Positions 27,567-40,553 of a stretch of 64,000 bases of DNA are shown here, in pieces. The first letter of the stretch is position 1. Each line of letters starts with the position of its first letter. The DNA is from Methylosarcina fibrata AML-C10. Its GTDB lineage: Bacteria; Pseudomonadota; Gammaproteobacteria; Methylococcales; Methylomonadaceae. The DNA lies in the NCBI RefSeq assembly GCF_000372865.1, contig NZ_KB889965.1, positions 3,989,786 to 4,053,785 of the forward strand. Direction: 5' to 3'. Both the position numbers and the translations under genes were made by a program. The notes under the pieces are model-generated. The model saw only the letters and a list, made by a program, of their open reading frames with translations. It ran no database searches and was not told the DNA's origin.

Positions 27567-27582
27567 AATATTAATTAGGTAG

Positions 27583-28368
<786 letters not shown>

Positions 28369-28451
28369 TTTATGCCGTGCGGCGCCGATTCCGATCGATG
28401 CGGATCACTCTGAAATGCATGGGATTCAAGCAGCGCTTTCAGGCGGTGTGA

Positions 28452-28805
<354 letters not shown>

Positions 28806-28845
28806 TGCGGGCTGATTTACCACCTATCGACAAGAGGAACGCATC

Positions 28846-29316
28846 GTGAGTATCAATGCTACCCTGATTGGGCAAATGATTACATTTGCACTTCTGGTCT
28901 GGTTTACCATGAAGTACATTTGGCCGCCTTTATTTAATTCTTTGGAAGAAAGAAAAAATAAAATTGCCGCCGGTCTGGCAGCGGCCGAAAAGAGTCAGGA
29001 AGACTTGAGACTGGCTGAAAAAAAGGCCTTGAGCGTCATTAAGGAAGCGAAGGATAAATATTCTGAGATTGTCAACGAGGCGCAAAAACGCGCCAATGAA
29101 ATCGTTGAAGAATCCAAGGACACCGCACAAAAAGAAGGCGATCGTCTCAAACTTGCAGCTAAAGTGCAAATCGAGCAGGAAATTCAGCAAACGAAAGAAA
29201 GCTTGCGTATAGAAGTCGCGAACCTGGCGGTCAAAGCTGCGGAACAGATTCTGAGCGCGGAAATCGACAAAACCAGGCATCAGGACATTCTTGATAAAGT
29301 TTCCAACAAACTATAG
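28846..29316 (+). CDS. atpF: F1Fo ATP synthase subunit b
   Basis: A 156-residue stator subunit with one N-terminal membrane helix (LIGQMITFALLVWFTMKYIWPPL) and a long charged coiled coil that reaches F1. It begins with GTG at 28846, preceded by AGAGGAAC. The length equals E. coli b (156). Confidence 0.95.
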   Translation: MSINATLIGQMITFALLVWFTMKYIWPPLFNSLEERKNKIAAGLAAAEKSQEDLRLAEKKALSVIKEAKDKYSEIVNEAQKRANEIVEESKDTAQKEGDRLKLAAKVQIEQEIQQTKESLRIEVANLAVKAAEQILSAEIDKTRHQDILDKVSNKL

Positions 29317-29325
29317 GTTGAGTAA

Positions 29326-29859
29326 ATGAGCGAACTGGCAACATTGGCGAGGCCATACGCATCCGCGGCGTTCAAAAGAGCCAAGGAGACCGGCGCCACG
29401 GAGAAATGGTCCCAATCCCTGGCGTTTATCGAAGCGATTCTGGCGAATCGGGACGTTTCCAGGCTGGTCGATAATCCGAACGTGAGCAATGAACGCAAGT
29501 CGGCCTTGATGCTCGATTTGTGCGGCGACAAAGTGGATCCGGAAGTCGGAAATTTCCTGCAACTGCTCGTTTATAACAAGCGGCTCGGCCTGGTTCCCTA
29601 CATAACGCGGCTTTACGAAGAATTGAAGGCTCAGGACGAAGGCTACATCGAAGCCGACGTTTATACCGCATATGCCCTGACCAAGGAAGCAAAGGCTCAG
29701 TTCGCTTCGTCGCTGGAAAAAAAATTAGGCAAGAAAATCCATATGAAGGTCACCGTGGATAAGTCCCTGATCGGTGGCGTCCTGGTGCGGGCGGGAGACA
29801 AGGTTATCGACGGCTCCGTCAGAGGCCAGCTCAAACAAATGCAAAAGACTCTACAGTGA
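29326..29859 (+). CDS. atpH: F1Fo ATP synthase subunit delta
   Basis: A 177-residue stator subunit joining b to the top of F1. The family start [19 protein letters not shown] and the C-terminal signature [26 protein letters not shown] are present. It is nine bases downstream of atpF and 16 bp before atpA. Confidence 0.95.
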   Translation: MSELATLARPYASAAFKRAKETGATEKWSQSLAFIEAILANRDVSRLVDNPNVSNERKSALMLDLCGDKVDPEVGNFLQLLVYNKRLGLVPYITRLYEELKAQDEGYIEADVYTAYALTKEAKAQFASSLEKKLGKKIHMKVTVDKSLIGGVLVRAGDKVIDGSVRGQLKQMQKTLQ

Positions 29860-29875
29860 GAGTGAGATCAAGCAC

Positions 29876-31417
29876 ATGCAACTAAATCCATCTGAAATAA
29901 GTGATCTGATTAAGAAGAAGATCGAAAACTTCGATCTCGGCGCGGAAGCGCACACCGAAGGCACCGTCGTCAGCGTGACTGACGGTATCGTAAGAATCCA
30001 CGGGCTTTCCGAAGCGATGCAGGGAGAAATGCTGGAATTCCCGGGCAATACCTACGGCATGGCGCTCAACCTGGAGCGCGATTCGGTGGGCGCCGTCGTC
30101 CTGGGCGCCTACCAGCACATTTCCGAAGGCGACACCGTCAAATGCACCGGCAAAATTCTTGAAGTGCCGGTCGGCGAAGCCTTGCTCGGCCGCGTGGTCG
30201 ATGCGCTCGGCAATCCGATCGACGGCAAGGGCGCCATTGAAACCAAGGAAACTTCACCGATCGAAAAAATCGCTCCGGGCGTTATTGCGCGCCAGTCGGT
30301 AAGCCAGCCGGTGCAATTGGGCCTGAAATCGATCGACTCGATGATTCCGGTAGGCCGCGGTCAGCGGGAGCTGATCATCGGCGATCGTCAGACCGGAAAA
30401 ACCGCGATCGCCGTGGACGCCATCATCAACCAGAAAGGTACCGGCATCAAATGCATCTATGTGGCGATCGGGCAAAAACGTTCCTCGATCGCCAACGTCG
30501 TGCGCAAACTCGAAGAGCACGGTGCGATGGAGCACACCATCATCGTTTCGGCTTCGGCTTCGGAATCGGCCGCTCTCCAGTTCATCGCGCCCTACACCGG
30601 TTGTTCGATGGGCGAGTATTTCAGAGACCGCGGCGAAGACGCCCTGATCATTTACGACGATTTGACCAAGCAGGCCTGGGCTTACCGTCAGGTGTCCCTG
30701 TTGCTGCGCCGTCCTCCGGGACGCGAAGCGTATCCGGGCGACGTGTTTTACCTGCATTCGCGCTTGCTGGAAAGAGCGGCCCGGATCAATGCGGACGAAG
30801 TGGAAAAACTGACCGGCGGCAAAGTGAAAGGCAAAACCGGCTCTTTGACGGCGTTGCCGATCATCGAAACGCAGGGCGGGGACGTCTCGGCGTTCGTACC
30901 GACCAACGTGATTTCCATTACCGACGGCCAGATCTTCCTGGAAACCAACCTGTTCAACTCGGGCATCCGGCCTGCGGTCAACGCCGGTTTGTCGGTATCG
31001 CGGGTAGGCGGCGCGGCGCAAACCAAGATCATTAAAAAATTGGGCGGCGGTATCCGTCTCGACCTGGCGCAGTATCGGGAACTGGCGGCATTCGCCCAGT
31101 TCGCCTCCGATCTGGACGAAAGCACCCGCAAGCAGATCGAGCGCGGCCAACGCGTCACCGAACTGATGAAGCAGAACCAATATTCGCCGATGTCGGTCGC
31201 GCAAATGGCGGTGTCGCTGTATGCGGCGAACCAGGGCTTCCTGGACGCAGTCGAGGTGAACAAGGTGCTGGCGTTCGAAGCCGCGTTGCAACTGTACATG
31301 AAGACGGAGCATTCGCAATTGATGGACACCATTAACGCCACCGGCGATTACAACGATGAAATTGCCCGGGGCTTGCAGTCCGCGATCGAAAACTTTGTTA
31401 AAACGCATAGCTGGTAA
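29876..31417 (+). CDS. atpA: F1Fo ATP synthase subunit alpha
   Basis: A 513-residue regulatory nucleotide-binding subunit, the same length as in E. coli. The P-loop is [13 protein letters not shown], Walker B is in [13 protein letters not shown], and the ATP-synthase signature [17 protein letters not shown] is present. The start is at 29876 ([12 protein letters not shown]); the frame is open further upstream through the end of atpH, but that is read-through in another frame. Confidence 0.97.
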   Translation: MQLNPSEISDLIKKKIENFDLGAEAHTEGTVVSVTDGIVRIHGLSEAMQGEMLEFPGNTYGMALNLERDSVGAVVLGAYQHISEGDTVKCTGKILEVPVGEALLGRVVDALGNPIDGKGAIETKETSPIEKIAPGVIARQSVSQPVQLGLKSIDSMIPVGRGQRELIIGDRQTGKTAIAVDAIINQKGTGIKCIYVAIGQKRSSIANVVRKLEEHGAMEHTIIVSASASESAALQFIAPYTGCSMGEYFRDRGEDALIIYDDLTKQAWAYRQVSLLLRRPPGREAYPGDVFYLHSRLLERAARINADEVEKLTGGKVKGKTGSLTALPIIETQGGDVSAFVPTNVISITDGQIFLETNLFNSGIRPAVNAGLSVSRVGGAAQTKIIKKLGGGIRLDLAQYRELAAFAQFASDLDESTRKQIERGQRVTELMKQNQYSPMSVAQMAVSLYAANQGFLDAVEVNKVLAFEAALQLYMKTEHSQLMDTINATGDYNDEIARGLQSAIENFVKTHSW

Positions 31418-31429
31418 AAGGGTCTTCTA

Positions 31430-33729
<2,300 letters not shown>

Positions 33730-33756
33730 GTCAATGACACCACAAGGTATGCGAGA

Positions 33757-34179
33757 ATGACCACGACCGTACAAGTAGACATCGTAAGCGCTGAAAAAGA
33801 AATCTTTTCGGGAACGGCGGAAATGGTATTCGCGCCCGCCGAGATGGGCGAAGTAGGCATCGCGCCTCGCCATGCTCCTTACATCACGCGTCTGAATCCT
33901 GGGGAAGTGCGGGTCAAGATCAACGACAAGGAAAGTCATCCGTACTACATCTCCGGCGGCATGCTGGAAGTTCAGCCGCATCTGGTAACAATCCTGGCGG
34001 ATACGGCGATCCGTGCCAAAGACATCGACGAGGCGGCGGCTCTCCAGGCCAAAGCCCGAGCCGAAGAGGCTCTGGCCGACAAATCCGGCCAGATCGACTA
34101 CGCGACGGCTCAGGCCCAGTTGGCGCAAGCGGTGATGCAGCTCAGAACACTGGACAGGTTGAGAAAACGCGGCGGATAA
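33757..34179 (+). CDS. atpC: F1Fo ATP synthase subunit epsilon
   Basis: A 140-residue rotor subunit. The N-terminal beta sandwich ([46 protein letters not shown]) is followed by the two-helix C-terminal domain ([16 protein letters not shown]) that can inhibit ATP hydrolysis. It is the last gene of the operon, with a strong terminator 30 bp beyond. Confidence 0.96.
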   Translation: MTTTVQVDIVSAEKEIFSGTAEMVFAPAEMGEVGIAPRHAPYITRLNPGEVRVKINDKESHPYYISGGMLEVQPHLVTILADTAIRAKDIDEAAALQAKARAEEALADKSGQIDYATAQAQLAQAVMQLRTLDRLRKRGG

Positions 34180-34210
34180 CGGCGCGGCAATCTCTATCTC
34201 AGGACTTTAT

Positions 34211-34254
34211 AAAAAGCCCGGTAGCGTTTAAACTCGTTATCGGGCTTTTTTATT
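34211..34254 (+). terminator. Rho-independent terminator between atpC and glmU
   Basis: AAAAAGCCCGGTAGCG pairs with the downstream segment CGTTATCGGGCTTTTT (one G-T wobble pair allowed) and is followed by more T residues. It separates the atp operon from glmU. The stem end also reaches into the glmU leader, only 15 bp before its start. Confidence 0.85.
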
Positions 34255-34268
34255 TGACGGAAAGTAGA

Positions 34269-35639
34269 ATGAAAATTACCACAATTATCCTGGCGGCCGG
34301 CAAAGGCACGCGGATGCGCTCCGAACTGCCGAAAGTGCTGCATAAAATTGCAGGCAAACCCTTGCTGAAACATGTGTATGACATGTGCAGCGAATTGCAG
34401 AACAACCGCATTAAAATCATTTACGGCCACGGCGCCGAGCAGGTTCTGGAAGTCTTAAAGGACCTGGATGCCGACTGGATCGAGCAGAAGCAGCAGTTGG
34501 GTACGGGCCATGCCGTGCAGCAGGTCAAGGATCAAATCAACCCCGCCGACATCGTCCTGATTCTTTACGGCGACGTTCCCTTGTTAAAACTGGGAACGGT
34601 CAAGCATTTGATCGCCGAAGTCAGCGACAAGTCGCTGGCCTTGTTGACGGTCAATCTGGAGAATCCGAGAGGGTATGGTAGAATCGTTCGTAACGATCAT
34701 GGCGCGGTGACGCGCATTGTCGAAGAAAAAGACGCATCGGAGAGCGAAGTTCTCATCAGGGAAGTCAATACCGGCATCATGGCGGTTCAGGGCGGGCACC
34801 TGATAAAATGGCTGGACCGGCTGAACAACCACAATGCTCAGGGCGAATATTATTTGACCGACATCATCGAAATGGCGGTGGCCGATCACGTCCACATCGC
34901 CACCAGCCAGCCGAAAACGATTGACGAAGTGCTGGGGGTCAATAACCGCAGCCAGCTCGGTCATCTCGAGCGAGTCCATCAACTGGAGCAGGCTCAGCAA
35001 CTGATGGAGCGAGGCGTCACCCTTTACGATCCGGTGCGCTTCGACCTCCGGGGCACAATAGAGCATCTGGGGCTTGATATCGAAATCGACGTTAACGTGA
35101 TTCTCGAAGGACAAATCAGCATCGGCAACAACGTCAGGATCGGCGCCAATTGCCGAATCGTCGACAGCGTGATTGAAGACAACGCCGAAATACTCGACCA
35201 TAGCCTTATCGAAAAAGCCGTTGTCGGACAAGGCAGCCGCATCGGCCCTTTCGCCAGATTGCGTCCCGAGACGGTCATTGCACGCAACGTTCATATCGGC
35301 AATTTTGTCGAGATCAAGAAGTCGTCGGTAGCCGACGGTAGCAAGATCAATCATTTGAGCTATATTGGGGATTGTACTGTAGGCAGCCGGGTCAACGTCG
35401 GCGCCGGCACGATCACGTGCAATTATGATGGGGTCAACAAGTTTCATACAGTTATCGGAGACGGCGCCTTTATCGGTTCCGACACACAACTGATCGCTCC
35501 CGTTACTATCGGACAAAATGCGACCATAGGCGCCGGTTCGACGATTACCAAAGACAGCCCAGAAAACCAACTGACCTTGAGCAGAGCGAAACAGGTATCG
35601 ATAAACGGCTGGCAAAGGCCGAGCAAGAGGGAAAAATAA
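34269..35639 (+). CDS. glmU: Bifunctional GlcNAc-1-P uridyltransferase / GlcN-1-P acetyltransferase
   Basis: A 456-residue enzyme making UDP-GlcNAc for peptidoglycan and LPS. The N-terminal nucleotidyltransferase half has LAAGKGTRMRSELPKVLHKI, and the C-terminal half is a left-handed beta helix with hexapeptide repeats (IGNNVRIGANCRI) and the catalytic region NHLSYIGDCTVG. The length is the same as in E. coli. ATG 34269 is chosen; an upstream in-frame TTG adds five residues without similarity. It directly precedes glmS. Confidence 0.96.
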   Translation: MKITTIILAAGKGTRMRSELPKVLHKIAGKPLLKHVYDMCSELQNNRIKIIYGHGAEQVLEVLKDLDADWIEQKQQLGTGHAVQQVKDQINPADIVLILYGDVPLLKLGTVKHLIAEVSDKSLALLTVNLENPRGYGRIVRNDHGAVTRIVEEKDASESEVLIREVNTGIMAVQGGHLIKWLDRLNNHNAQGEYYLTDIIEMAVADHVHIATSQPKTIDEVLGVNNRSQLGHLERVHQLEQAQQLMERGVTLYDPVRFDLRGTIEHLGLDIEIDVNVILEGQISIGNNVRIGANCRIVDSVIEDNAEILDHSLIEKAVVGQGSRIGPFARLRPETVIARNVHIGNFVEIKKSSVADGSKINHLSYIGDCTVGSRVNVGAGTITCNYDGVNKFHTVIGDGAFIGSDTQLIAPVTIGQNATIGAGSTITKDSPENQLTLSRAKQVSINGWQRPSKREK

Positions 35640-35640
35640 T

Positions 35641-37470
35641 ATGTGTGGCATTGTAGGCGGCATCGCGCAACGAAACGTGGTCCCCATTCTGATGGAAGGA
35701 CTGAAAAGGCTGGAATACCGTGGCTACGACTCTGCCGGGCTTGCGGTAGTAAGCAATGGAGCCATTTGCCGAAAAAGGCAGTTGGGAAAAGTTAAAGGTC
35801 TGGAAGAACTGCTGAACGCCGATCCCGTTTCAGGCCTGATCGGCATCGCTCACACTCGCTGGGCCACGCACGGCAAGCCCAGCACCGCCAATGCCCATCC
35901 GCACGTCAGCCGGAACCGGGTGGCCGTGGTTCACAACGGCATCATCGAAAACCACGAGCAGTTGCGCGACGTTCAGGTGCAATTAGGCTACGAATTCACC
36001 TCGGAAACCGATACCGAAGTGATCGTGCACGCGATCGATCATGCTCTGGAGTTTTCCAGAAATTTCGTCGGCGCCGTCAAACATGCCGTTAAAAAACTGG
36101 AAGGCGCCTACGCTCTGGGCATCGTTTGCAGCGATTATCCGGACACGTTGATCGCCTGCAGAAAAGGCAGCCCGTTGGTGATCGGCATCGGCATCGGGGA
36201 ATATTTTGTGGCTTCCGACGTCACGGCCCTGCTGCCGGTGACGCGCCGGTTCATTTTCCTGGAAGACGGCGACCTGGCGGTCATCAAAATCGACGAACTG
36301 CTGATCTATGATGCGCACGACAACCTCGTGGACCGCCCGGTCAAGGAAAGCCATCTGGCGGCCGACGCCGTCGACAAGGGCGAATACCGCCACTACATGC
36401 TGAAGGAAATCTACGAGCAGCCGTTCGCCATCTCGCAGACGCTGGAAGGCCGTTTCATCAACGGCCGGCTCCAGGAAAGCTCGTTCGGGCATAATGCCTC
36501 CGCCGTGTTCGACCGGATCAAATCGGTGATGATTCTGGCCTGCGGCACCAGCTACCATGCCGGCCTGGTCGCGCGCTACTGGTTCGAACGGCTGGCCCGT
36601 ATTCCCTGTCAGATCGAAGTGGCCAGCGAGTTTCGCTACCGGAATCCGGTGCTCGATCCGGACACTCTTATTGTCACTATCTCTCAGTCCGGAGAAACGG
36701 CTGATACCCTGGCCGCCCTGCAGGAAGCCAAGCGACTCGGCGCCAAACATTCCCTGACCATCTGCAATGCGCCCGAAAGTTCCCTGGTCAGGGAATCCGA
36801 TCTGGTCTTGATGACCCGCGCAGGTCCCGAAATCGGCGTCGCTTCCACCAAAGCCTTCACCACCCAATTGACTACGCTGCTGCTGCTGCTGATCGCCATC
36901 GGCCGACGCTTTCAGTTGTCCGAAGAGCTGGAACGGAAAATCACTTCCGAACTGTTCGGCTTGCCGGGCAAGGTCGAAAAAACGCTGCAACTCAACGACG
37001 AAATTCAGGAGCTGGCGGAGCAGTTCGCGGAAAAGGAACACGCCTTGTTCCTGGGCCGGGGCACCCATTATCCGATCGCGATGGAAGGGGCGTTGAAGCT
37101 GAAGGAGATTTCCTACATCCATGCCGAAGCCTATCCGGCCGGCGAGTTGAAACACGGCCCGCTGGCTCTGATCGACGGCGACATGCCGGTGATTGCGGTG
37201 GCTCCGAACAACAGCCTGCTGGAAAAACTCAAGTCCAATCTGCAGGAAGTCAGCGCGCGCGGCGGCCAGTTGATCGTATTCAAGGACGAATCGCTGACCT
37301 CGGCCAACGAAGGCAACGTGCAGTACCTCAAGATTCCGAAAGTCGAGAATGAAATAGCTCCCATCGTCTTTACCGTGCCCTTGCAGCTTCTTGCCTATCA
37401 CGTCGCTGTGCTGAAAGGCACCGACGTCGATCAGCCGAGAAATCTGGCGAAGTCGGTGACGGTGGAGTAA
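35641..37470 (+). CDS. glmS: Glutamine-fructose-6-phosphate aminotransferase
   Basis: A 609-residue enzyme making glucosamine-6-phosphate. Cys2 (MCGIVGG) is the glutaminase nucleophile, with RWATHGKPS and the GIIENHEQLR segment in the same domain. Two SIS sugar-isomerase domains follow (LACGTSYHAGL, SQSGETADTL; FLGRGTHYPIAMEGALKLKE), ending DVDQPRNLAKSVTVE. It starts one base after the glmU stop. No glmS ribozyme is expected in gammaproteobacteria, and none was seen. Confidence 0.97.
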   Translation: MCGIVGGIAQRNVVPILMEGLKRLEYRGYDSAGLAVVSNGAICRKRQLGKVKGLEELLNADPVSGLIGIAHTRWATHGKPSTANAHPHVSRNRVAVVHNGIIENHEQLRDVQVQLGYEFTSETDTEVIVHAIDHALEFSRNFVGAVKHAVKKLEGAYALGIVCSDYPDTLIACRKGSPLVIGIGIGEYFVASDVTALLPVTRRFIFLEDGDLAVIKIDELLIYDAHDNLVDRPVKESHLAADAVDKGEYRHYMLKEIYEQPFAISQTLEGRFINGRLQESSFGHNASAVFDRIKSVMILACGTSYHAGLVARYWFERLARIPCQIEVASEFRYRNPVLDPDTLIVTISQSGETADTLAALQEAKRLGAKHSLTICNAPESSLVRESDLVLMTRAGPEIGVASTKAFTTQLTTLLLLLIAIGRRFQLSEELERKITSELFGLPGKVEKTLQLNDEIQELAEQFAEKEHALFLGRGTHYPIAMEGALKLKEISYIHAEAYPAGELKHGPLALIDGDMPVIAVAPNNSLLEKLKSNLQEVSARGGQLIVFKDESLTSANEGNVQYLKIPKVENEIAPIVFTVPLQLLAYHVAVLKGTDVDQPRNLAKSVTVE

Positions 37471-37582
37471 ACGTAACTTTAACGAAACGACAAAACCGCT
37501 GTGTTCATTCCTCAATCGATTTCGAGCATCAAAATGTCCTTATCGAAACTGCGGACGTCGATGAGGGAGTAATTCGGTTTAT

Positions 37583-39001
37583 ATGTCAGGTTTTTTCTCC
37601 AAACAGCACAGTATCGCGAGGCCCGGTTACAATCGCTGGATGGTTCCTCCGGCCGCGTTGTCGGTTCATCTTTGCATCGGCCAGGCCTATGCCTTCAGCG
37701 TATTCAACGACCCATTGACTCGGGTCCTCGGCATCATCGGTTCCACTCCGGAAGACTGGGAACTGACGACGCTGGGCTGGATTTTCAGCCTGGCGATTGT
37801 TTTTCTGGGGGTGTCGGCGGCTTTCGGCGGTAAATGGCTGGAAAAGGTTGGCCCCAGGTTGACAATGTTCGTCGCCGCCTGCTGCTTCGGCGGCGGCTTT
37901 CTAATTTCTTCACTGGGCGTGTATCTGCATGAAATCTGGCTGCTGTATCTGGGTTACGGCGTGATCGGCGGCATCGGACTCGGTTTGGGTTATGTCTCGC
38001 CGGTGTCGACCCTGATCAAATGGTTTCCGGACCGCCGCGGCATGGCGACCGGCATGGCCATCATGGGCTTCGGCGGCGGCGCGATGATCGGTGCGCCGCT
38101 CTCGGTCATGCTGATGGATCATTTCAAATCATCTATGTCGGTGGGCGTCATGGAGGCCTTTCTGGTCATGGGCGGCCTGTATTTTGTGTCGATGCTGATC
38201 GGCGCCCTGACGATCCGTCTTCCTTCTGCCGATTGGCGGCCAGCGGGATGGACGCCGAAGACCGGGCAAAACAGGATGATTATTAATCATCACGTCCATA
38301 TCGATCAGGCCTTGAAGACGCCGCAATTCTATCTGTTGTGGCTGGTGCTGTGTCTGAACGTCACTGCCGGCATCGGCGTGTTGGGGCAGGCGTCGGTGAT
38401 GATTCAGGAAATGTTCAAAGGCGCGGTCACGCCCGCGGCGGCAGCCGGCTTTGTCGGCCTGCTGAGTTTGTTCAACATGGGCGGGCGCTTTTTCTGGTCG
38501 TCGGCGTCCGATTTTCTGGGCCGTAAAAACACCTATTTCGTATTTTTTACGCTGGGCCCTTTGCTTTACGCCGCCGTTCCCACGATGGGCATGCTCGGCA
38601 ATATCGGGCTGTTCATCATTTTGTATGCCGTTATCATGAGCATGTACGGCGGAGGTTTCGCAACCATTCCCGCTTATCTGGCCGATATCTTCGGCACCCG
38701 CTTTGTCGGCGGCATTCACGGGCGTTTGCTGACGGCCTGGTCGACCGCAGGGGTATTAGGTCCGGTGCTGGTCAATTATTTGCGCGAATTCCAGATCGAA
38801 CAGGGCGTGGCGAAAGCCGATGCCTACAATGTGACGATGTATCTGATGGCGGGTTTGCTGGCCTTGGGATTTCTGTGCAATTTGCTGATCCGTCCGGTGC
38901 ATGAAAAACATCATATGGACCGTGATGAAATCGATGATGCTGTGTCGATCGGCAACGGCGCCGGTTCCGAATTGGCTGTTTCCGAGACTTCCACAAACTG
39001 A
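37583..39001 (+). CDS. OFA-family MFS transporter (oxalate/formate antiporter type)
   Basis: A 472-residue major facilitator protein with 12 predicted helices. The N-terminal MVPPAALSVHLCIGQAYAFSVF and LGYGVIGGIGLGLGYVSPVSTLIKWFPDRRG are typical of the OFA group; the cytoplasmic SSASDFLGRKNTYF and the later ATIPAYLADIFGTRFVGGIHG also fit. The substrate is probably a small carboxylate but cannot be named. Such genes are often followed by a tiny one-helix partner gene; here that partner is broken (39018-39133). Confidence 0.88.
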   Translation: MSGFFSKQHSIARPGYNRWMVPPAALSVHLCIGQAYAFSVFNDPLTRVLGIIGSTPEDWELTTLGWIFSLAIVFLGVSAAFGGKWLEKVGPRLTMFVAACCFGGGFLISSLGVYLHEIWLLYLGYGVIGGIGLGLGYVSPVSTLIKWFPDRRGMATGMAIMGFGGGAMIGAPLSVMLMDHFKSSMSVGVMEAFLVMGGLYFVSMLIGALTIRLPSADWRPAGWTPKTGQNRMIINHHVHIDQALKTPQFYLLWLVLCLNVTAGIGVLGQASVMIQEMFKGAVTPAAAAGFVGLLSLFNMGGRFFWSSASDFLGRKNTYFVFFTLGPLLYAAVPTMGMLGNIGLFIILYAVIMSMYGGGFATIPAYLADIFGTRFVGGIHGRLLTAWSTAGVLGPVLVNYLREFQIEQGVAKADAYNVTMYLMAGLLALGFLCNLLIRPVHEKHHMDRDEIDDAVSIGNGAGSELAVSETSTN

Positions 39002-39017
39002 TGAGGGTGAGCCTGCA

Positions 39018-39133
39018 ATGAAATCCGTCGAACGAAACCTAGGCGCCTGCCTCAGTTGCTGTTCGGGCTTTATGCCACCATCCCTTTGGATTAGTGTGTG
39101 TTCAACTCTGAAAAGGGGCTCGTCTTAGTTTGA
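39018..39133 (+). pseudogene. Decayed small subunit gene of the OFA transporter
   Basis: ATG 39018 starts 16 bp after the transporter. The frame soon shifts, and the next frame reads QLLFGLYATIPL and then hits TAG where the intact relative at 44053-44181 has GGCTGG (Gly-Trp). Base by base, the following TGTGTG...CTCTGAAAAGGGGCTCG aligns with the end of the intact gene (VWSTLKKALALF) with small deletions. So the gene carries at least two frameshifts and a nonsense change and cannot make the protein. Confidence 0.6.
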
Positions 39134-39452
39134 TGTTTAATTTGCCATCACGAACCCGTAACTTTCCGTCGATGAAAACATGAATTCTTGTCCGAGAGCT
39201 CGATGTTTTAAATAGGTGCGATAGGTTCAATGAGCTGGGTGTAAAAACGGTGTGTAATGGCTTGGACAGTAAGGCATAATCAGGCGAACGGGGCGGAAAC
39301 AATTGGACCATGCGGACCACCTTGTTACATCAGGACTCTACAATAAGCCGTTGCAGTAAAAAATCAAAAGTTATACGCTAAATCAGAATGCGGCTTGATG
39401 AAATCTTTGAACATCATATTTGACAATAACTCAAAACCCACTGCTTTATTGA

Positions 39453-40518
39453 TAAGCGCTTAACAATAAATCGGCTTGTGTATAAGATATACGGAGTTAC
39501 CCAGACAGTCCCGGAAGGAAATGCGAGTTGTCCACGTTGAATTGACCGAAACCGAGCGAGAGTTATTACACCACCTGATTAAGAAAGGCAGCGATTAGCG
39601 AGAGCGGGCAGAATCGATTTTACAGCTTGCCGGAAGGGTCTACGTCGTTCGAGGCGGCGAAAAAGCAAAGGTTGATGCCGGAGACGATACGCGAACGACG
39701 GCGCCAATGGTTCAAGAACGGATTCGCCAGCCTAGCCGATCAACCGCGCAGCAGAGAGCCGAGGAAGTTGAGTGATGAGCACCGAGCGCGGTTAAAGATG
39801 TGGGTCGAGGCCGAACCGTTAAGCAGCCGAACTTTGATCATTCGTTTGAAAACCGAGTATGGTGTCGACGTCAGTGCCGGCACCCTGCGTAACGAGCTGA
39901 AGCGGATGGGTTATGTGTGAAAACGGACGCGTTACCGTTTACAAAAAGCACGACCCCGAGTACTTTGAACAAGCCCAACGCGACATAGCGGAATTGATTG
40001 AACAAGCGAATGCGGGCAAAATTGAACTGGCTTATGTCGACGAAGCCGGCTTTGCGCCGCAACCGCCCAATCGTTCGGCGTGGACCCCAAGCGGCGAAAC
40101 CCAGGCTATCACGGCGAAACGAGGGGCGCCGGCTGAATGTAATCGGTGCCCTGCGGTCGTCGGGCCAGTTGGTCCTGACGAAATTATGGCAAAGTATCCA
40201 TGGCTTATGGTTCTTTGCGTTTTTGATGGCCATGCGGCAACAAGTCCGCAAGCCCATGATGGTGATTTTGGACAATGCCTCCATTTACACAGCCCAAAAA
40301 TTGAAACCTTACTGGGACCTTTTGGAAAAAAAAGACATGCGGTTTTATTGCTTGCCCGTACAGTCCCGAACTGAATCGGATTGAACTGCTTTGGCGCAAG
40401 ATGAAATACGAATGGCTCCCATTTAAACTCTATATACCGGACGAACTGGAATGAGCCATCGATGAAATGGGCCAAGAGTTTGGGGATTTATATAAGCTGA
40501 CTTTTTGTTAAGCGCTTA
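39453..40518 (+). mobile_element. IS630-type insertion sequence, decayed
   Basis: Inverted ends are visible: TAAGCGCTTAACAATAAATC at 39453 and its near-complement ending TTGTTAAGCGCTTA at 40518. Both outer ends carry TA, the IS630/Tc1 target dinucleotide. The 1066-bp size is normal for the family. The transposase frame inside is broken. The right end is only 36 bp from the tviB start, so the element borders the AT-rich sugar genes. Confidence 0.82.
39521..40510 (+). pseudogene. IS630-family transposase, several frame breaks
   Basis: It starts MRVVHVELTETERELLHHL, stops at TAG after GSD, and resumes in another frame as the HTH region (RRRQWFKNGFASLADQPR, LKTEYGVDVSAGTLRNELKRMGY). A TGA follows, then the DDE core in yet other frames (YVDEAGFAPQPP, VILDNASIYTAQKLKPYWDLL, IELLWRKMKYEWLPFKLY). 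At least three frameshifts or stops make it nonfunctional, so the element can move only with help from elsewhere. Confidence 0.85.
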
Positions 40519-40553
40519 TTAAATAAAAGAAGAAAAGTGAAAAGGAAAAGTGT

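Noticed and set aside
35983-37515. 510-codon frame opposite glmS
   Set aside because: Antisense shadow of glmS without any domain.
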